64,000 nucleotides of DNA, taken from NCBI RefSeq assembly GCF_028023555.1, contig NZ_JAQIOY010000001.1, positions 62,001-126,000 of the forward strand, written 5' to 3'. Below are positions 8,735-15,550 of this stretch, piece after piece; position 1 is the stretch's first letter; each line of letters starts with the position of its first letter. The position numbers and the translations under genes are program-made. Under the pieces are notes generated by a model, which saw only the letters and a program-made list of their open reading frames with translations, was not told where the DNA came from and ran no database searches. The DNA is from Thalassococcus_A lentus. Its GTDB lineage: Bacteria > Pseudomonadota > Alphaproteobacteria > Rhodobacterales > Rhodobacteraceae.

Positions 8735-8956
8735 CGGCTATCTCCTTTACAACACCCTCGCGCACGCGTGGCTCGGGCAGGTTATGTTGCGTGGTCCGGT
8801 CCGGATATCGCGATACCCTCGCCTCCCACGTTTGTCGGCCATCTGGCGACAAGCCCGCGCAATACGCCGAAGCGCTCAATCTTGCAAGAGATTCTTCAGC
8901 ACCCTTTGCGTCAGAAGGATTTCCAACGAATAATGACCCAAAGAGGAGCCGAACAG

Positions 8957-9592
8957 ATGTCTTACGTGCCAAATGACATTGTAACTTCGATCGACGAAGT
9001 CCGAGACGTACTGCCGGGCATTCAAGCACCACAAACGGCCAAGGTCATCGATCACGTGGATGCGCTGATTGAGGCATGGATCGCGCGCTCACCCTATATG
9101 GTGATGTCGACTGTGGATTCATCGGGCCGCTTGGACACCTCACCCAAAGGCGACCCGGCAGGATTTGTCAAAGTGCTGGACCAACACACACTGGTGATCC
9201 CGGACAGACCCGGAAACCACCGCTTTGACAGCTTTCAGAACATCCTGGAAACCGGCCGCGTTGGGCTGATGTTTCTGGTCCCGAACCGCACCGAAGTCGT
9301 TCGCGTCACCGGGCGGGCTGTCCTGACGCGGGACATGAAACTACGAGAGATGATGGCCATCAAATCCCGGGTGCCGGATTTCGCGATTGTCGTGAGTGTC
9401 GAAGAGGCCTGCTATCACTGTGGCAAGGCCGCCATTCGGTCAGGCCTCTGGGCTCCGGATCGGGCAGCACCAACAGACGGTCTGCCGACCTATGCACAGG
9501 CTCTGGAGGCTCATGCCAACCTGGGAATACCGATTGAGGATATTCAAGAGCGGTTGACCCATAACGATGCCAACCGCCTTTATGATGAGTGA
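8957..9592 (+). CDS. Pyridoxamine 5'-phosphate oxidase-family flavoprotein (DR2398-like)
   Basis: This 211-residue protein has the split-barrel FMN-binding fold of the pyridoxamine-phosphate oxidase superfamily. The segments SPYMVMSTVDSSGRLDTSPK, GDPAGFVKVLD and TLVIPDRPGNHRFDS resemble the DR2398-type subfamily rather than PdxH, so vitamin B6 synthesis should not be assumed; the substrate is unknown. The frame is open far upstream (from 8129) only as a shadow of rplK/rplA. ATG at 8957 has GAGGAG 8 bases before it and is preferred over an in-frame ATG at 8933. It is inserted on the opposite strand between nusG and rplK, and ends 12 bases from the nusG stop. Confidence 0.85.
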   Translation: MSYVPNDIVTSIDEVRDVLPGIQAPQTAKVIDHVDALIEAWIARSPYMVMSTVDSSGRLDTSPKGDPAGFVKVLDQHTLVIPDRPGNHRFDSFQNILETGRVGLMFLVPNRTEVVRVTGRAVLTRDMKLREMMAIKSRVPDFAIVVSVEEACYHCGKAAIRSGLWAPDRAAPTDGLPTYAQALEAHANLGIPIEDIQERLTHNDANRLYDE

Positions 9593-9604
9593 GCCCGTTC
9601 GGGA

Positions 9605-10138
9605 TCAGCCTTCTTTGGTTACCTGAGTGAACTCAAGTTCAACCGGCGTTTCACGACCAAAGATCGACACAGAAACACGCAAACGCTGATTTTCGTCGTC
9701 CACGCCTTCGACCATGCCGTCGAAGCCTTCGAATGGGCCGTCGTTGACTTTGACCTTTTCGCCCACGTCGAAACGAATTTCGAGACGAGGTGCTTCTTCG
9801 CCTTCCTGAACGCGTCCGAGGATTGCTTCGACCTCTGCATCGCGCATCGGCATCGGACGACCCTGCGGGCCCAGGAACCCTGTGACGCGGTTGATCGAGT
9901 TCACAAGGTGATAGCCCTGATCGGACATTTCCATGTGCACCAGAACATAACCGGGCATGAAGCGCCGTTCCGTCGTGACCTTCTTGCCGCGACGCACCTC
10001 GATCACCTCTTCGGTGGGAACCAGAACTTCGTCGATCTGATCCTCAAGGCCCTGCTCTTCGACAGACTGCCGGATCTGTTCTGCGATCTTCTTCTCGAAG
10101 TTCGACAGCACGCTCACCGAATACCACCGCTTTGCCAT
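9605..10138 (-). CDS. nusG: Transcription termination/antitermination protein NusG
   Basis: NusG (177 residues) binds the RNA polymerase clamp through its N-terminal domain and S10 or Rho through its C-terminal KOW domain, linking transcription to translation and termination. The N-terminal WYSVSVLSNFEKKIAEQI, the RRFMPGYVLVHME segment and the KOW motif (KVKVNDGPFEGFDGMVE, residues about 127-143) are present. The start is ATG at 10138, not the upstream open codons. secE lies 180 bases upstream on the same strand. Unusually, the next minus-strand gene, rplK, begins only after an opposite-strand gene. Confidence 0.98.
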   Translation of the reverse strand: MAKRWYSVSVLSNFEKKIAEQIRQSVEEQGLEDQIDEVLVPTEEVIEVRRGKKVTTERRFMPGYVLVHMEMSDQGYHLVNSINRVTGFLGPQGRPMPMRDAEVEAILGRVQEGEEAPRLEIRFDVGEKVKVNDGPFEGFDGMVEGVDDENQRLRVSVSIFGRETPVELEFTQVTKEG

Positions 10139-10318
10139 TTGGCCTGACCCCTGTCTTCTCTCCGGCTGTCGCCGGGTCCGCCCATCCCCGTGCCCAATGC
10201 CTCGGGGAAACAAAAAAGCGGCGTGCAACTCGAATCATTGCACGCCCCTACGAATATGCCGTTTGACTAACCGCGCACGGGCGCGAATTCAAGGCCCGGT
10301 TGGAAAACCGTCGGCGCT

Positions 10319-10516
10319 TCAGCCAAAGATCGAAAGAACGCCCTGCAGTCCAGAGCGGATCAGAACATCCACCAGCGCAAAGAAAACCGCAGTCAAGGCT
10401 GCCATGATAAAGACCATGACGGTTGTCAGCATCACCTCGCGGCGGGTTGGCCAAACAACCTTGGACACCTCTGAGCGAACTTGCTGAATAAATTGAAGCG
10501 GATTTGTGCGGGCCAT
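10319..10516 (-). CDS. secE: Preprotein translocase subunit SecE
   Basis: This 65-residue inner-membrane protein is the small clamp subunit of the SecYEG channel. It is the short single-span form: the cytoplasmic amphipathic helix with the conserved VRSEVSKVVWPTRREV is followed by one transmembrane segment (about residues 30-55). ATG at 10516 (MARTNPLQFIQQ) is the family start; upstream open codons are discarded. It precedes nusG by 180 bases on the same strand. The usual tRNA-Trp neighbour lies 1.2 kb upstream, separated by two opposite-strand genes. Confidence 0.97.
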   Translation of the reverse strand: MARTNPLQFIQQVRSEVSKVVWPTRREVMLTTVMVFIMAALTAVFFALVDVLIRSGLQGVLSIFG

Positions 10517-11064
10517 GCCTGTGTGTTCCGTCCTTTGCGTGTTGACGCTGCACTTACGCGCACGCGCGCGCAATTACAAGAGATACAGGAACACGCACCT
10601 CAAAGGCATGATACGCCGCCGCAACAGGTCTGACAGCAGAATCGCCTTGGCTTTCCGCGGGCTGTTTACCCGAAAACTGCGGTTCAAACTCTGATTGAAA
10701 CCCTGATCGGTCCGTTCAATCGCCGCTCAAAAATATGTCACTCAAAAAATTTGCTGATCTTAACCGGCTTTGCATCCGGTTTGCTCACAGGCTTTGGCGC
10801 GGACCGGATGTGCCCGACTACTCCGATTGGCCAAGATTTGTTGGGTCGCACTTTTAATGTGCAAATTTGCACAGGCTCCGTGTCCCCCCTGCTCACAATC
10901 AAGAGCACGAGTTCGCGAGCAATTTGCGAACACTTCGTGATTTTTCAATTCGGTCAGCGATGCCTAGTTCGATTGGTGTCGGACACGGCGCCGACGCAAA
11001 CACGAAACGCCAGATCGCAAAAACGCACAGTCTGGCACGAACACACACATGAAGGAGACTTAAA
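10517..11064. other. Spacer between secE and the small exported-protein genes
   Basis: No convincing gene is present in these 548 bases. The region must hold the secE promoter (minus strand; TTGAGG with TTGTAA 18 bases on, around 10570-10600, is a weak candidate) and the promoter of the 73-residue protein genes (plus strand). A perfect 16-bp palindrome lies at 10858-10873. The part from about 10690 to 10960 is richer in A+T than its surroundings. Confidence 0.5.
10858..10873. promoter_or_regulatory. Perfect 16-bp palindrome, possible operator
   Basis: TGTGCAAATTTGCACA is a perfect inverted repeat about 190 bases upstream of the first 73-residue protein gene. Its symmetry suits a dimeric DNA-binding protein. 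I cannot assign the protein. Confidence 0.4.
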
Positions 11065-11286
11065 ATGAAACGCACTATCGCAACTGCCCTCGTCGCTGTC
11101 GCCGCTCTGACTGGCGCTGCAAACGCAATGACTTCGGACGCCCGTCTGGCACAGATCCAGGCCTACGCACCAAACGCGGACGTTCAGAGCCTGACCAACG
11201 CGGAAATCGGAACGCTGCTGTCCGTCATCCACTCCGGCGACACCGAAAGCGAAAAGCGCGGCTTCGTGCAGGCATTCGTCAACTAA
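11065..11286 (+). CDS. Small exported protein, copy 1 of a tandem pair
   Basis: This 73-residue protein starts with a clear Sec signal peptide (KRTIATALVAVAALTGAANA, cleavage after about residue 21), leaving a mature protein of about 52 residues that is acidic to neutral and has no cysteine. I do not recognise the family. AGGAGACTTAAA gives a strong ribosome site before the ATG. Copy 2 follows 45 bases later and differs by one residue (Thr60 here, Ser60 there). It lies on the plus strand between the minus-strand genes for tRNA-Trp and SecE. Periplasmic location is inferred from the signal peptide; the function is unknown. Confidence 0.85.
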   Translation: MKRTIATALVAVAALTGAANAMTSDARLAQIQAYAPNADVQSLTNAEIGTLLSVIHSGDTESEKRGFVQAFVN

Positions 11287-11331
11287 TTCCAACCACCACT
11301 CACAAATTCCCAAATTCACAGGAGACTTAAA

Positions 11332-11553
11332 ATGAAACGCACTATCGCAACTGCCCTCGTCGCTGTCGCCGCTCTGACTGGCGCTGCCAACGCAATGACT
11401 TCAGACGCCCGTCTGGCACAGATCCAGGCCTACGCACCGAACGCGGACGTTCAGAGCCTGACCAACGCGGAAATCGGAACGCTGCTGTCCGTCATTCACT
11501 CCGGCGACTCCGAAAGCGAAAAGCGCGGCTTCGTGCAGGCATTCGTCAACTAA
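11332..11553 (+). CDS. Small exported protein, copy 2 of a tandem pair
   Basis: This is the near-identical second copy of the 73-residue exported protein. Over 222 bases I count five differences from copy 1, four of them silent and one Thr-to-Ser, so both copies appear to be held as functional proteins. The signal peptide and mature region are the same, and the same AGGAGACTTAAA ribosome site precedes it. It is followed by a hairpin at 11570-11599 and a strong two-way terminator at 11601-11640, which ends this unit and also the tRNA-Trp transcript coming the other way. The function is unknown. Confidence 0.85.
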   Translation: MKRTIATALVAVAALTGAANAMTSDARLAQIQAYAPNADVQSLTNAEIGTLLSVIHSGDSESEKRGFVQAFVN

Positions 11554-11569
11554 TGTCGCCCGCCAACCA

Positions 11570-11599
11570 CCGGACGCCTTTTCTCCCATAGGCGTCCGG
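11570..11599 (+). other. Hairpin after the second small gene
   Basis: A 9-bp perfect stem (CCGGACGCC and GGCGTCCGG) with a 12-base loop is followed by CAAATAAAAAG. Without a T-run on the plus strand it is probably an mRNA 3' stabiliser or an accessory to the terminator just beyond it. Confidence 0.5.
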
Positions 11600-11600
11600 C

Positions 11601-11640
11601 AAATAAAAAGGGGCTGCGGAAAATCCGCGGCCCTTTTTGA
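11601..11640. terminator. Bidirectional terminator between the small genes and tRNA-Trp
   Basis: A 10-bp stem (11611-11620 with 11624-11633, one G-T pair, loop AAA) has TTTTT after it on the plus strand and TTTTT after it on the minus strand. It can end both the plus-strand small-gene transcript and the minus-strand tRNA-Trp transcript, so tRNA-Trp is not expected to be cotranscribed with secE. Confidence 0.85.
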
Positions 11641-11671
11641 CGGATCATCCGTCAAAACGTTTTTCGGGAAA

Positions 11672-11747
11672 TGGCAGGGGCAGCAGGGTTCGAACCCGCG
11701 ACCTACGGTTTTGGAGACCGTCGCTCTACCAGCTGAGCTATACCCCT
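11672..11747 (-). tRNA. tRNA-Trp (anticodon CCA)
   Basis: The minus strand folds into a full cloverleaf: acceptor AGGGGTA with TGCCCCT, D-arm GCTC/GAGC, anticodon stem ACGGT/ACCGT with loop CTCCAAA, TPsiC arm GCGGG/CCTGC with TTCGAAC, discriminator G and an encoded CCA end, 76 bases in all. Anticodon CCA reads UGG. tRNA-Trp next to secE is common in bacteria; here two opposite-strand genes separate them. Confidence 0.97.
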
Positions 11748-11761
11748 AAAGTCCGAGCCGT

Positions 11762-11790
11762 GGGGTACGCCATGCCAAGACCGAAATCAA
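11762..11790 (-). promoter_or_regulatory. Candidate promoter for tRNA-Trp
   Basis: On the minus strand TTGATT (11785-11790) lies 17 bases before TACCCC (11762-11767), about 15 bases upstream of the tRNA. The -10 is poor, but the same TTGATT -35 with 17-base spacing is seen before tuf. Confidence 0.33.
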
Positions 11791-11835
11791 GGCCCGTTCT
11801 GCGCCTTTGTTTCACGAAATTCAAAGCAAGCCTGC

Positions 11836-13074
11836 TCAGGCCGCGTTCAGATCCGCTTGGGTCACCGCCTGCGCGACGATTCCCTTGTCGAATAGCCTGG
11901 CCACTTCGCGATCATCACAGCCTGCAACTTCGGTCAGCACTTCTTCGGTGTGCGCCCCCAGGATCGGCGCGGCCACCGGCTTTTCCCTGGAATGGCTGCC
12001 AAAATTGAAAACGGATCCGGCAACCGGATATTGACCGATCCCAGGCTGGTTCATCATTTCAAACATTGGGTTGTCCGGCCCCAAATCTGCGTCTTCCGAC
12101 AAGGCTTCGGGTAGCGTTCTGAAAGGTGCCCAAGTCAGCCCCTTTTCGTCGAAAAGGGCGGCGATAACGGGCTTGGGTCGCGCGGCGAACCAAGGCGCCA
12201 GAATGGCTGTTATTTCGTGCCGCAGCCGCCAACGTGTGCCTTCGTCCCGCAAGCTACATCCATGCTCAGCCTCCAGCGTCTGCATCTGGGTGTCTGTTTC
12301 GGTTGCTTTGACGATTCCGCCCCACTGGCGTTCAGTCAGGCCAATCACCATGATCCGGGCGCCATCAGCGCAGACAAAATCCTGACCATAGGCACCATAC
12401 AGTGCATTGCCCGCCTTGGGTCGAGAACGCCCAGACATCTTGGCCTCGGCAAGCATTCCCAGATGTCCAATGGTTGCTGCTGCAGCATCCTTGAGCGAAA
12501 ATTCGACCTCTTGTCCCTGCCCCGTGCGCAGCCTGTGCCGCTCAGCCGCCAAAAGCGCCGAGACCACCATATTGCCCGCCGCAATATCCCACGCCGGCAG
12601 AGCGTGCGCCACCGGGCCACTGCCTTCGGGGCCGGTCATGTGCGGGATCCCGAGCGAAGGGTTGACCGTGTAATCCACCTGCGGCCGCCCCTTTCGATCA
12701 CCTGTCAATGTCACCATCACCAGATCATCGCGATGCTGCGACAGGGTTTCGTGATCCATCCATCCGCGAACACGCAGGTTCGTGATGAACAGGCCCGCGT
12801 CATCTCCCGGTGCGGTGACAATGCGCGTCACCAGTTCACGACCTTCGGGGCTTTTCATGTCCACAGCGATAGACTTTTTGCCTTTGTTCAAGCCATCCCA
12901 AAACAGGCTTTGTCCACCCGGTGCCACAGGCCAGCGTTTGGCATCCAAGCCTCCGCCAATCCGATCGAAACGGATCACTTCCGCCCCCATCTGCGCCAGG
13001 GTCATTCCCGCCAAAGGCACCGCCACAAAGGCAGACCCCTCGACCACGCGCATGCCGCTCAGAACGCCGGTCAT
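11836..13074 (-). CDS. CaiB/BaiF (family III) CoA-transferase
   Basis: This 412-residue protein is a family III CoA-transferase, which moves CoA between carboxylic acids through an aspartyl-CoA thioester. The N-terminal nucleotide-like fold (LSGMRVVEGSAFVAVPLAG), the GLNKGKKSIAVDM segment and the probable catalytic Asp163 (ALPAWDIAAGN) are present. ATG at 13074 overlaps the stop of the upstream hydratase (ATGA), so the two are coupled. The pairing suggests a short pathway on a branched C5-CoA: an intramolecular mesaconyl-CoA transferase, or an itaconyl/mesaconyl-CoA-forming enzyme, are the leading options, but the sequence alone does not fix the substrate. Confidence 0.88.
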   Translation of the reverse strand: MTGVLSGMRVVEGSAFVAVPLAGMTLAQMGAEVIRFDRIGGGLDAKRWPVAPGGQSLFWDGLNKGKKSIAVDMKSPEGRELVTRIVTAPGDDAGLFITNLRVRGWMDHETLSQHRDDLVMVTLTGDRKGRPQVDYTVNPSLGIPHMTGPEGSGPVAHALPAWDIAAGNMVVSALLAAERHRLRTGQGQEVEFSLKDAAAATIGHLGMLAEAKMSGRSRPKAGNALYGAYGQDFVCADGARIMVIGLTERQWGGIVKATETDTQMQTLEAEHGCSLRDEGTRWRLRHEITAILAPWFAARPKPVIAALFDEKGLTWAPFRTLPEALSEDADLGPDNPMFEMMNQPGIGQYPVAGSVFNFGSHSREKPVAAPILGAHTEEVLTEVAGCDDREVARLFDKGIVAQAVTQADLNAA

Positions 13075-13913
13075 ACTGTTTCCTCCCATATGGCGGTGGC
13101 TTGCATACCCTGATGGCCATTCTGGCCGGTAAAGAGCGACAGGCCGCATTCTTCTTCGACAGCAACGATATCAACCGGCCCGGTGAAGACAGGATGCACG
13201 CCGCGATAGTGGAAATCTGTCGGAACACGGCCGCGATGGGCCACAGCGGCCTGCATCAGCTTGGTCGCTTGCAACGGTCCATGGACAACGAGGTCGGGGT
13301 AGTGCTCAACGGATCGCGTGTAATCGAGATCATAGTGAATGCGATGCGCATTGAACGTCAGGGCTGAGTAGCGGAACAGACAGGTCTGCGACGCCTCAAA
13401 TCCAGACGTCAGAACTGGGTTCGTTGGCAGTGACCGGCTCTTGGGTGGAGAATAGGCATCCGGCATGGGCAGATAGACGATGTCCTGCTGTTCCCGGATC
13501 GCCAAGCCGCGATCTCCGGAAATCAGATGCTCAACCGTCACGAACACCATGGTTCCGGCGCCGCCTTCTTTCTGCTGGATGTCCCGGATCATCGATTGGC
13601 GTGTCAGTGTCTCGCCAATATGGACCGGACAGTGAAATTGAATCGAGCCGCCAGCCCACATGCGGCGCGCAGATGGCATGGGTGGCAGAAATCCACCGGG
13701 CTGAGGATGCCCGTCTTCACCCAACTGTTCCATGCTCGCCATCGGAGGAAAGCCTGCCCAATGCCAAAGTGGAGGCAATGGATCGCCGTGTTCGGGCGCT
13801 GGGTCTTCTGCCGATCCCAGAGTTGCATGCATCATCTGCGCCTGACGGCGGTCAAGCCCACCGCACTCTTGGGCGTTGCGCCCTGTCCAAGCGATCAAAT
13901 TTATCTGATCCAT
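13071..13913 (-). CDS. MaoC/HTD2-type hydratase (mesaconyl- or itaconyl-CoA hydratase-like)
   Basis: This 280-residue protein is a double-hotdog hydratase of the HTD2 type: an N-terminal FAS1-like dehydratase half and a C-terminal half with the signature TFNAHRIHYDLDYTR followed by YPDLVVHGPL (about residues 195-220), where the conserved Asn and His act on the acyl-CoA. Family members include mesaconyl-C4-CoA hydratase and itaconyl-CoA hydratase. Two ATGs compete; the second (13913) is chosen because GGAGGAG lies 7 bases before it, whereas the first (13919) is too close. It overlaps the CoA-transferase gene by 4 bases. A palindrome at 14000-14009 lies in its upstream region. Confidence 0.85.
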   Translation of the reverse strand: MDQINLIAWTGRNAQECGGLDRRQAQMMHATLGSAEDPAPEHGDPLPPLWHWAGFPPMASMEQLGEDGHPQPGGFLPPMPSARRMWAGGSIQFHCPVHIGETLTRQSMIRDIQQKEGGAGTMVFVTVEHLISGDRGLAIREQQDIVYLPMPDAYSPPKSRSLPTNPVLTSGFEASQTCLFRYSALTFNAHRIHYDLDYTRSVEHYPDLVVHGPLQATKLMQAAVAHRGRVPTDFHYRGVHPVFTGPVDIVAVEEECGLSLFTGQNGHQGMQATAIWEETV

Positions 13914-13999
13914 TTTCATGCTCCTCCCGCAGCGTTGCACCTAGAACTGCCGGAGAATCCGAAAAAATCAAATGTTTTTAAATGCTTATGTGAATACAG

Positions 14000-14009
14000 C
14001 GGTATACCG
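14000..14009. promoter_or_regulatory. Palindrome CGGTATACCG, possible operator
   Basis: A perfect 10-bp inverted repeat about 87 bases upstream of the hydratase start. It resembles GntR/TetR-type half-sites in style, but no regulator gene is adjacent, so the assignment is open. Confidence 0.33.
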
Positions 14010-14212
14010 TTTCAGTATGCCGCAGAATGCGATTTCGTTTAGTCATTGAAGTTTTTTGCAGAATCTCATGCTGCGATTGCAACGCTGCGCTGCGGCAGAT
14101 CCCCAAGAAATTTTGTCGCAGTCCGGCTAGGCGCGCGTTTGATCCGCAGAACCTGAAATCCGAGAGTTATCTTTTGTCCGGTACAGGCGGGCCAAACCAG
14201 CCCAACCGGCAA

Positions 14213-14243
14213 CAAAAAAGGGCCGCCCCAATCGGAGCGGCCC
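14213..14243 (-). terminator. Terminator after tuf
   Basis: A 10-bp stem (GGGCCGCTCC with GGGGCGGCCC, loop GATT) followed on the minus strand by TTTTTTG, 24 bases after the tuf stop. This is a strong rho-independent terminator. Confidence 0.9.
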
Positions 14244-14266
14244 AATTCTTTGACGTGCGTATAAAT

Positions 14267-15442
14267 TTACGCGACGATTTTGGCGACGACGCCGGAACCG
14301 ACGGTGCGGCCACCTTCGCGGATCGCGAAGCGCAGGCCTTCTTCCATCGCGATCGGGGCGATCAGCTCGACGTTGAACTTCAGGTTGTCACCAGGCATCA
14401 CCATCTCGGTGCCCGAAGGAAGCTCAACCGTGCCGGTCACGTCCGTCGTACGGAAGTAGAACTGTGGACGGTAGTTCGCAAAGAACGGCGTGTGACGGCC
14501 GCCTTCTTCCTTGGTCAGGATGTAGACCTCGGCTTCGAACTTCGTGTGCGGGTTCACCGAACCTGGCTTACACAGAACCTGGCCACGCTCAACGCCTTCA
14601 CGGTCAACACCACGCAGCAGCGCGCCGATGTTGTCGCCCGCTTCACCGCGGTCCAGCAGCTTGCGGAACATTTCAACGCCGGTGCAGGTCGTCTTCGAGG
14701 TGTCGCGGATGCCCACGATCTCGATTTCGTCACCCACGTTGATCACGCCACGCTCAACACGGCCGGTCACAACGGTACCACGACCCGAGATCGAGAAAAC
14801 GTCTTCGATCGGCATCAGGAACGGCTGGTCAATCGCGCGCTCAGGCTGCGGGATGTACTCATCCACGGCCGCCATCAGTTCCTTGATCTTGTTCTCGCCG
14901 ATGTTCTCGTCACGGCCTTCCATCGCCGCAAGCGCAGAGCCCGCGATGATCGGAATATCGTCGCCCGGGAAATCGTACTCGGACAGAAGTTCACGAACTT
15001 CCATCTCAACCAGCTCCAGAAGCTCTTCGTCGTCAACCTGATCAACCTTGTTCAGGAAAACAACCATCGCCGGAATACCAACCTGACGGCCAAGCAGGAT
15101 GTGCTCACGCGTCTGTGGCATCGGGCCGTCGGCCGCGTTCACAACCAGGATCGCGCCGTCCATCTGCGCAGCACCGGTGATCATGTTCTTCACGTAGTCG
15201 GCGTGGCCGGGGCAGTCGACGTGGGCGTAGTGACGCGCGTCCGTCTCGTACTCAACGTGCGCGGTCGAGATCGTGATGCCACGAGCCTTCTCTTCCGGCG
15301 CGCCGTCAATCTGATCGTACGCCTGGAAGTCTCCAAAGTACTTCGTGATCGCCGCCGTCAGCGTCGTCTTGCCGTGGTCAACGTGACCAATCGTGCCGAT
15401 GTTGCAATGCGGTTTACCGCGCTCAAACTTTTCCTTTGCCAT
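14267..15442 (-). CDS. tuf: Elongation factor Tu
   Basis: EF-Tu (391 residues) carries aminoacyl-tRNA to the ribosome as a GTP complex. The P-loop GHVDHGKT is at 19-26, DCPGH at 76-80 and NKVD follows. The start is ATG at 15442 (MAKEKFERGKPHCNIG); 11 upstream open codons are discarded. Alphaproteobacteria usually carry one tuf in the str operon and a second before secE; by position this is the second. A candidate promoter lies at 15500-15528 and a strong terminator follows, so it is probably monocistronic. The long open frame opposite it (14027-15466) is a shadow. Confidence 0.99.
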   Translation of the reverse strand: MAKEKFERGKPHCNIGTIGHVDHGKTTLTAAITKYFGDFQAYDQIDGAPEEKARGITISTAHVEYETDARHYAHVDCPGHADYVKNMITGAAQMDGAILVVNAADGPMPQTREHILLGRQVGIPAMVVFLNKVDQVDDEELLELVEMEVRELLSEYDFPGDDIPIIAGSALAAMEGRDENIGENKIKELMAAVDEYIPQPERAIDQPFLMPIEDVFSISGRGTVVTGRVERGVINVGDEIEIVGIRDTSKTTCTGVEMFRKLLDRGEAGDNIGALLRGVDREGVERGQVLCKPGSVNPHTKFEAEVYILTKEEGGRHTPFFANYRPQFYFRTTDVTGTVELPSGTEMVMPGDNLKFNVELIAPIAMEEGLRFAIREGGRTVGSGVVAKIVA

Positions 15443-15499
15443 CTTGTCAGACGCCTCATCATTTAGGGGCCACACCCGACCCGGGTTTGCATCGCGGGC

Positions 15500-15528
15500 G
15501 ATCTAGTCTGGATGGCCCATAAAATCAA
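15500..15528 (-). promoter_or_regulatory. Candidate promoter for tuf
   Basis: On the minus strand TTGATT (15523-15528) and TAGATC (15500-15505) are exactly 17 bases apart, 58 bases upstream of the tuf start codon. No other element competes in the short spacer. Confidence 0.45.
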
Positions 15529-15550
15529 GCCCGTTCATCGCCAAGAAGCG

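Larger units (their letters stand above)
11053..11553 (+). repeat. Direct duplication carrying the two small exported-protein genes
   Basis: The unit 11053-11286 (ribosome site plus gene) is repeated at 11320-11553, 234 bases each with a period of 267. Identity is about 98 percent by eye. The 33-base linker between units is not part of the repeat. Confidence 0.9.
13914..14266. other. Spacer between the hydratase gene and tuf
   Basis: No gene is seen in these 353 bases. It contains the tuf terminator (14213-14243), a perfect 10-bp palindrome (14000-14009) and an A+T-rich stretch around 13960-13995 that probably includes the promoter of the hydratase/CoA-transferase pair. Confidence 0.5.

Noticed and set aside
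8129..8956. N-terminal extension of the flavin-oxidase-like protein reaching back across rplK and rplA
   Set aside because: The extension lies antisense to two certain ribosomal genes; a good ribosome site and family homology place the start at 8957.
11672..11747. tRNA-Trp as an integration site for a mobile element
   Set aside because: No integrase gene and no repeat of the tRNA 3' end was seen in the flanking sequence; the neighbouring genes look like ordinary host genes.
14027..15466. A 479-codon plus-strand frame opposite tuf
   Set aside because: It is the same kind of shadow opposite EF-Tu.
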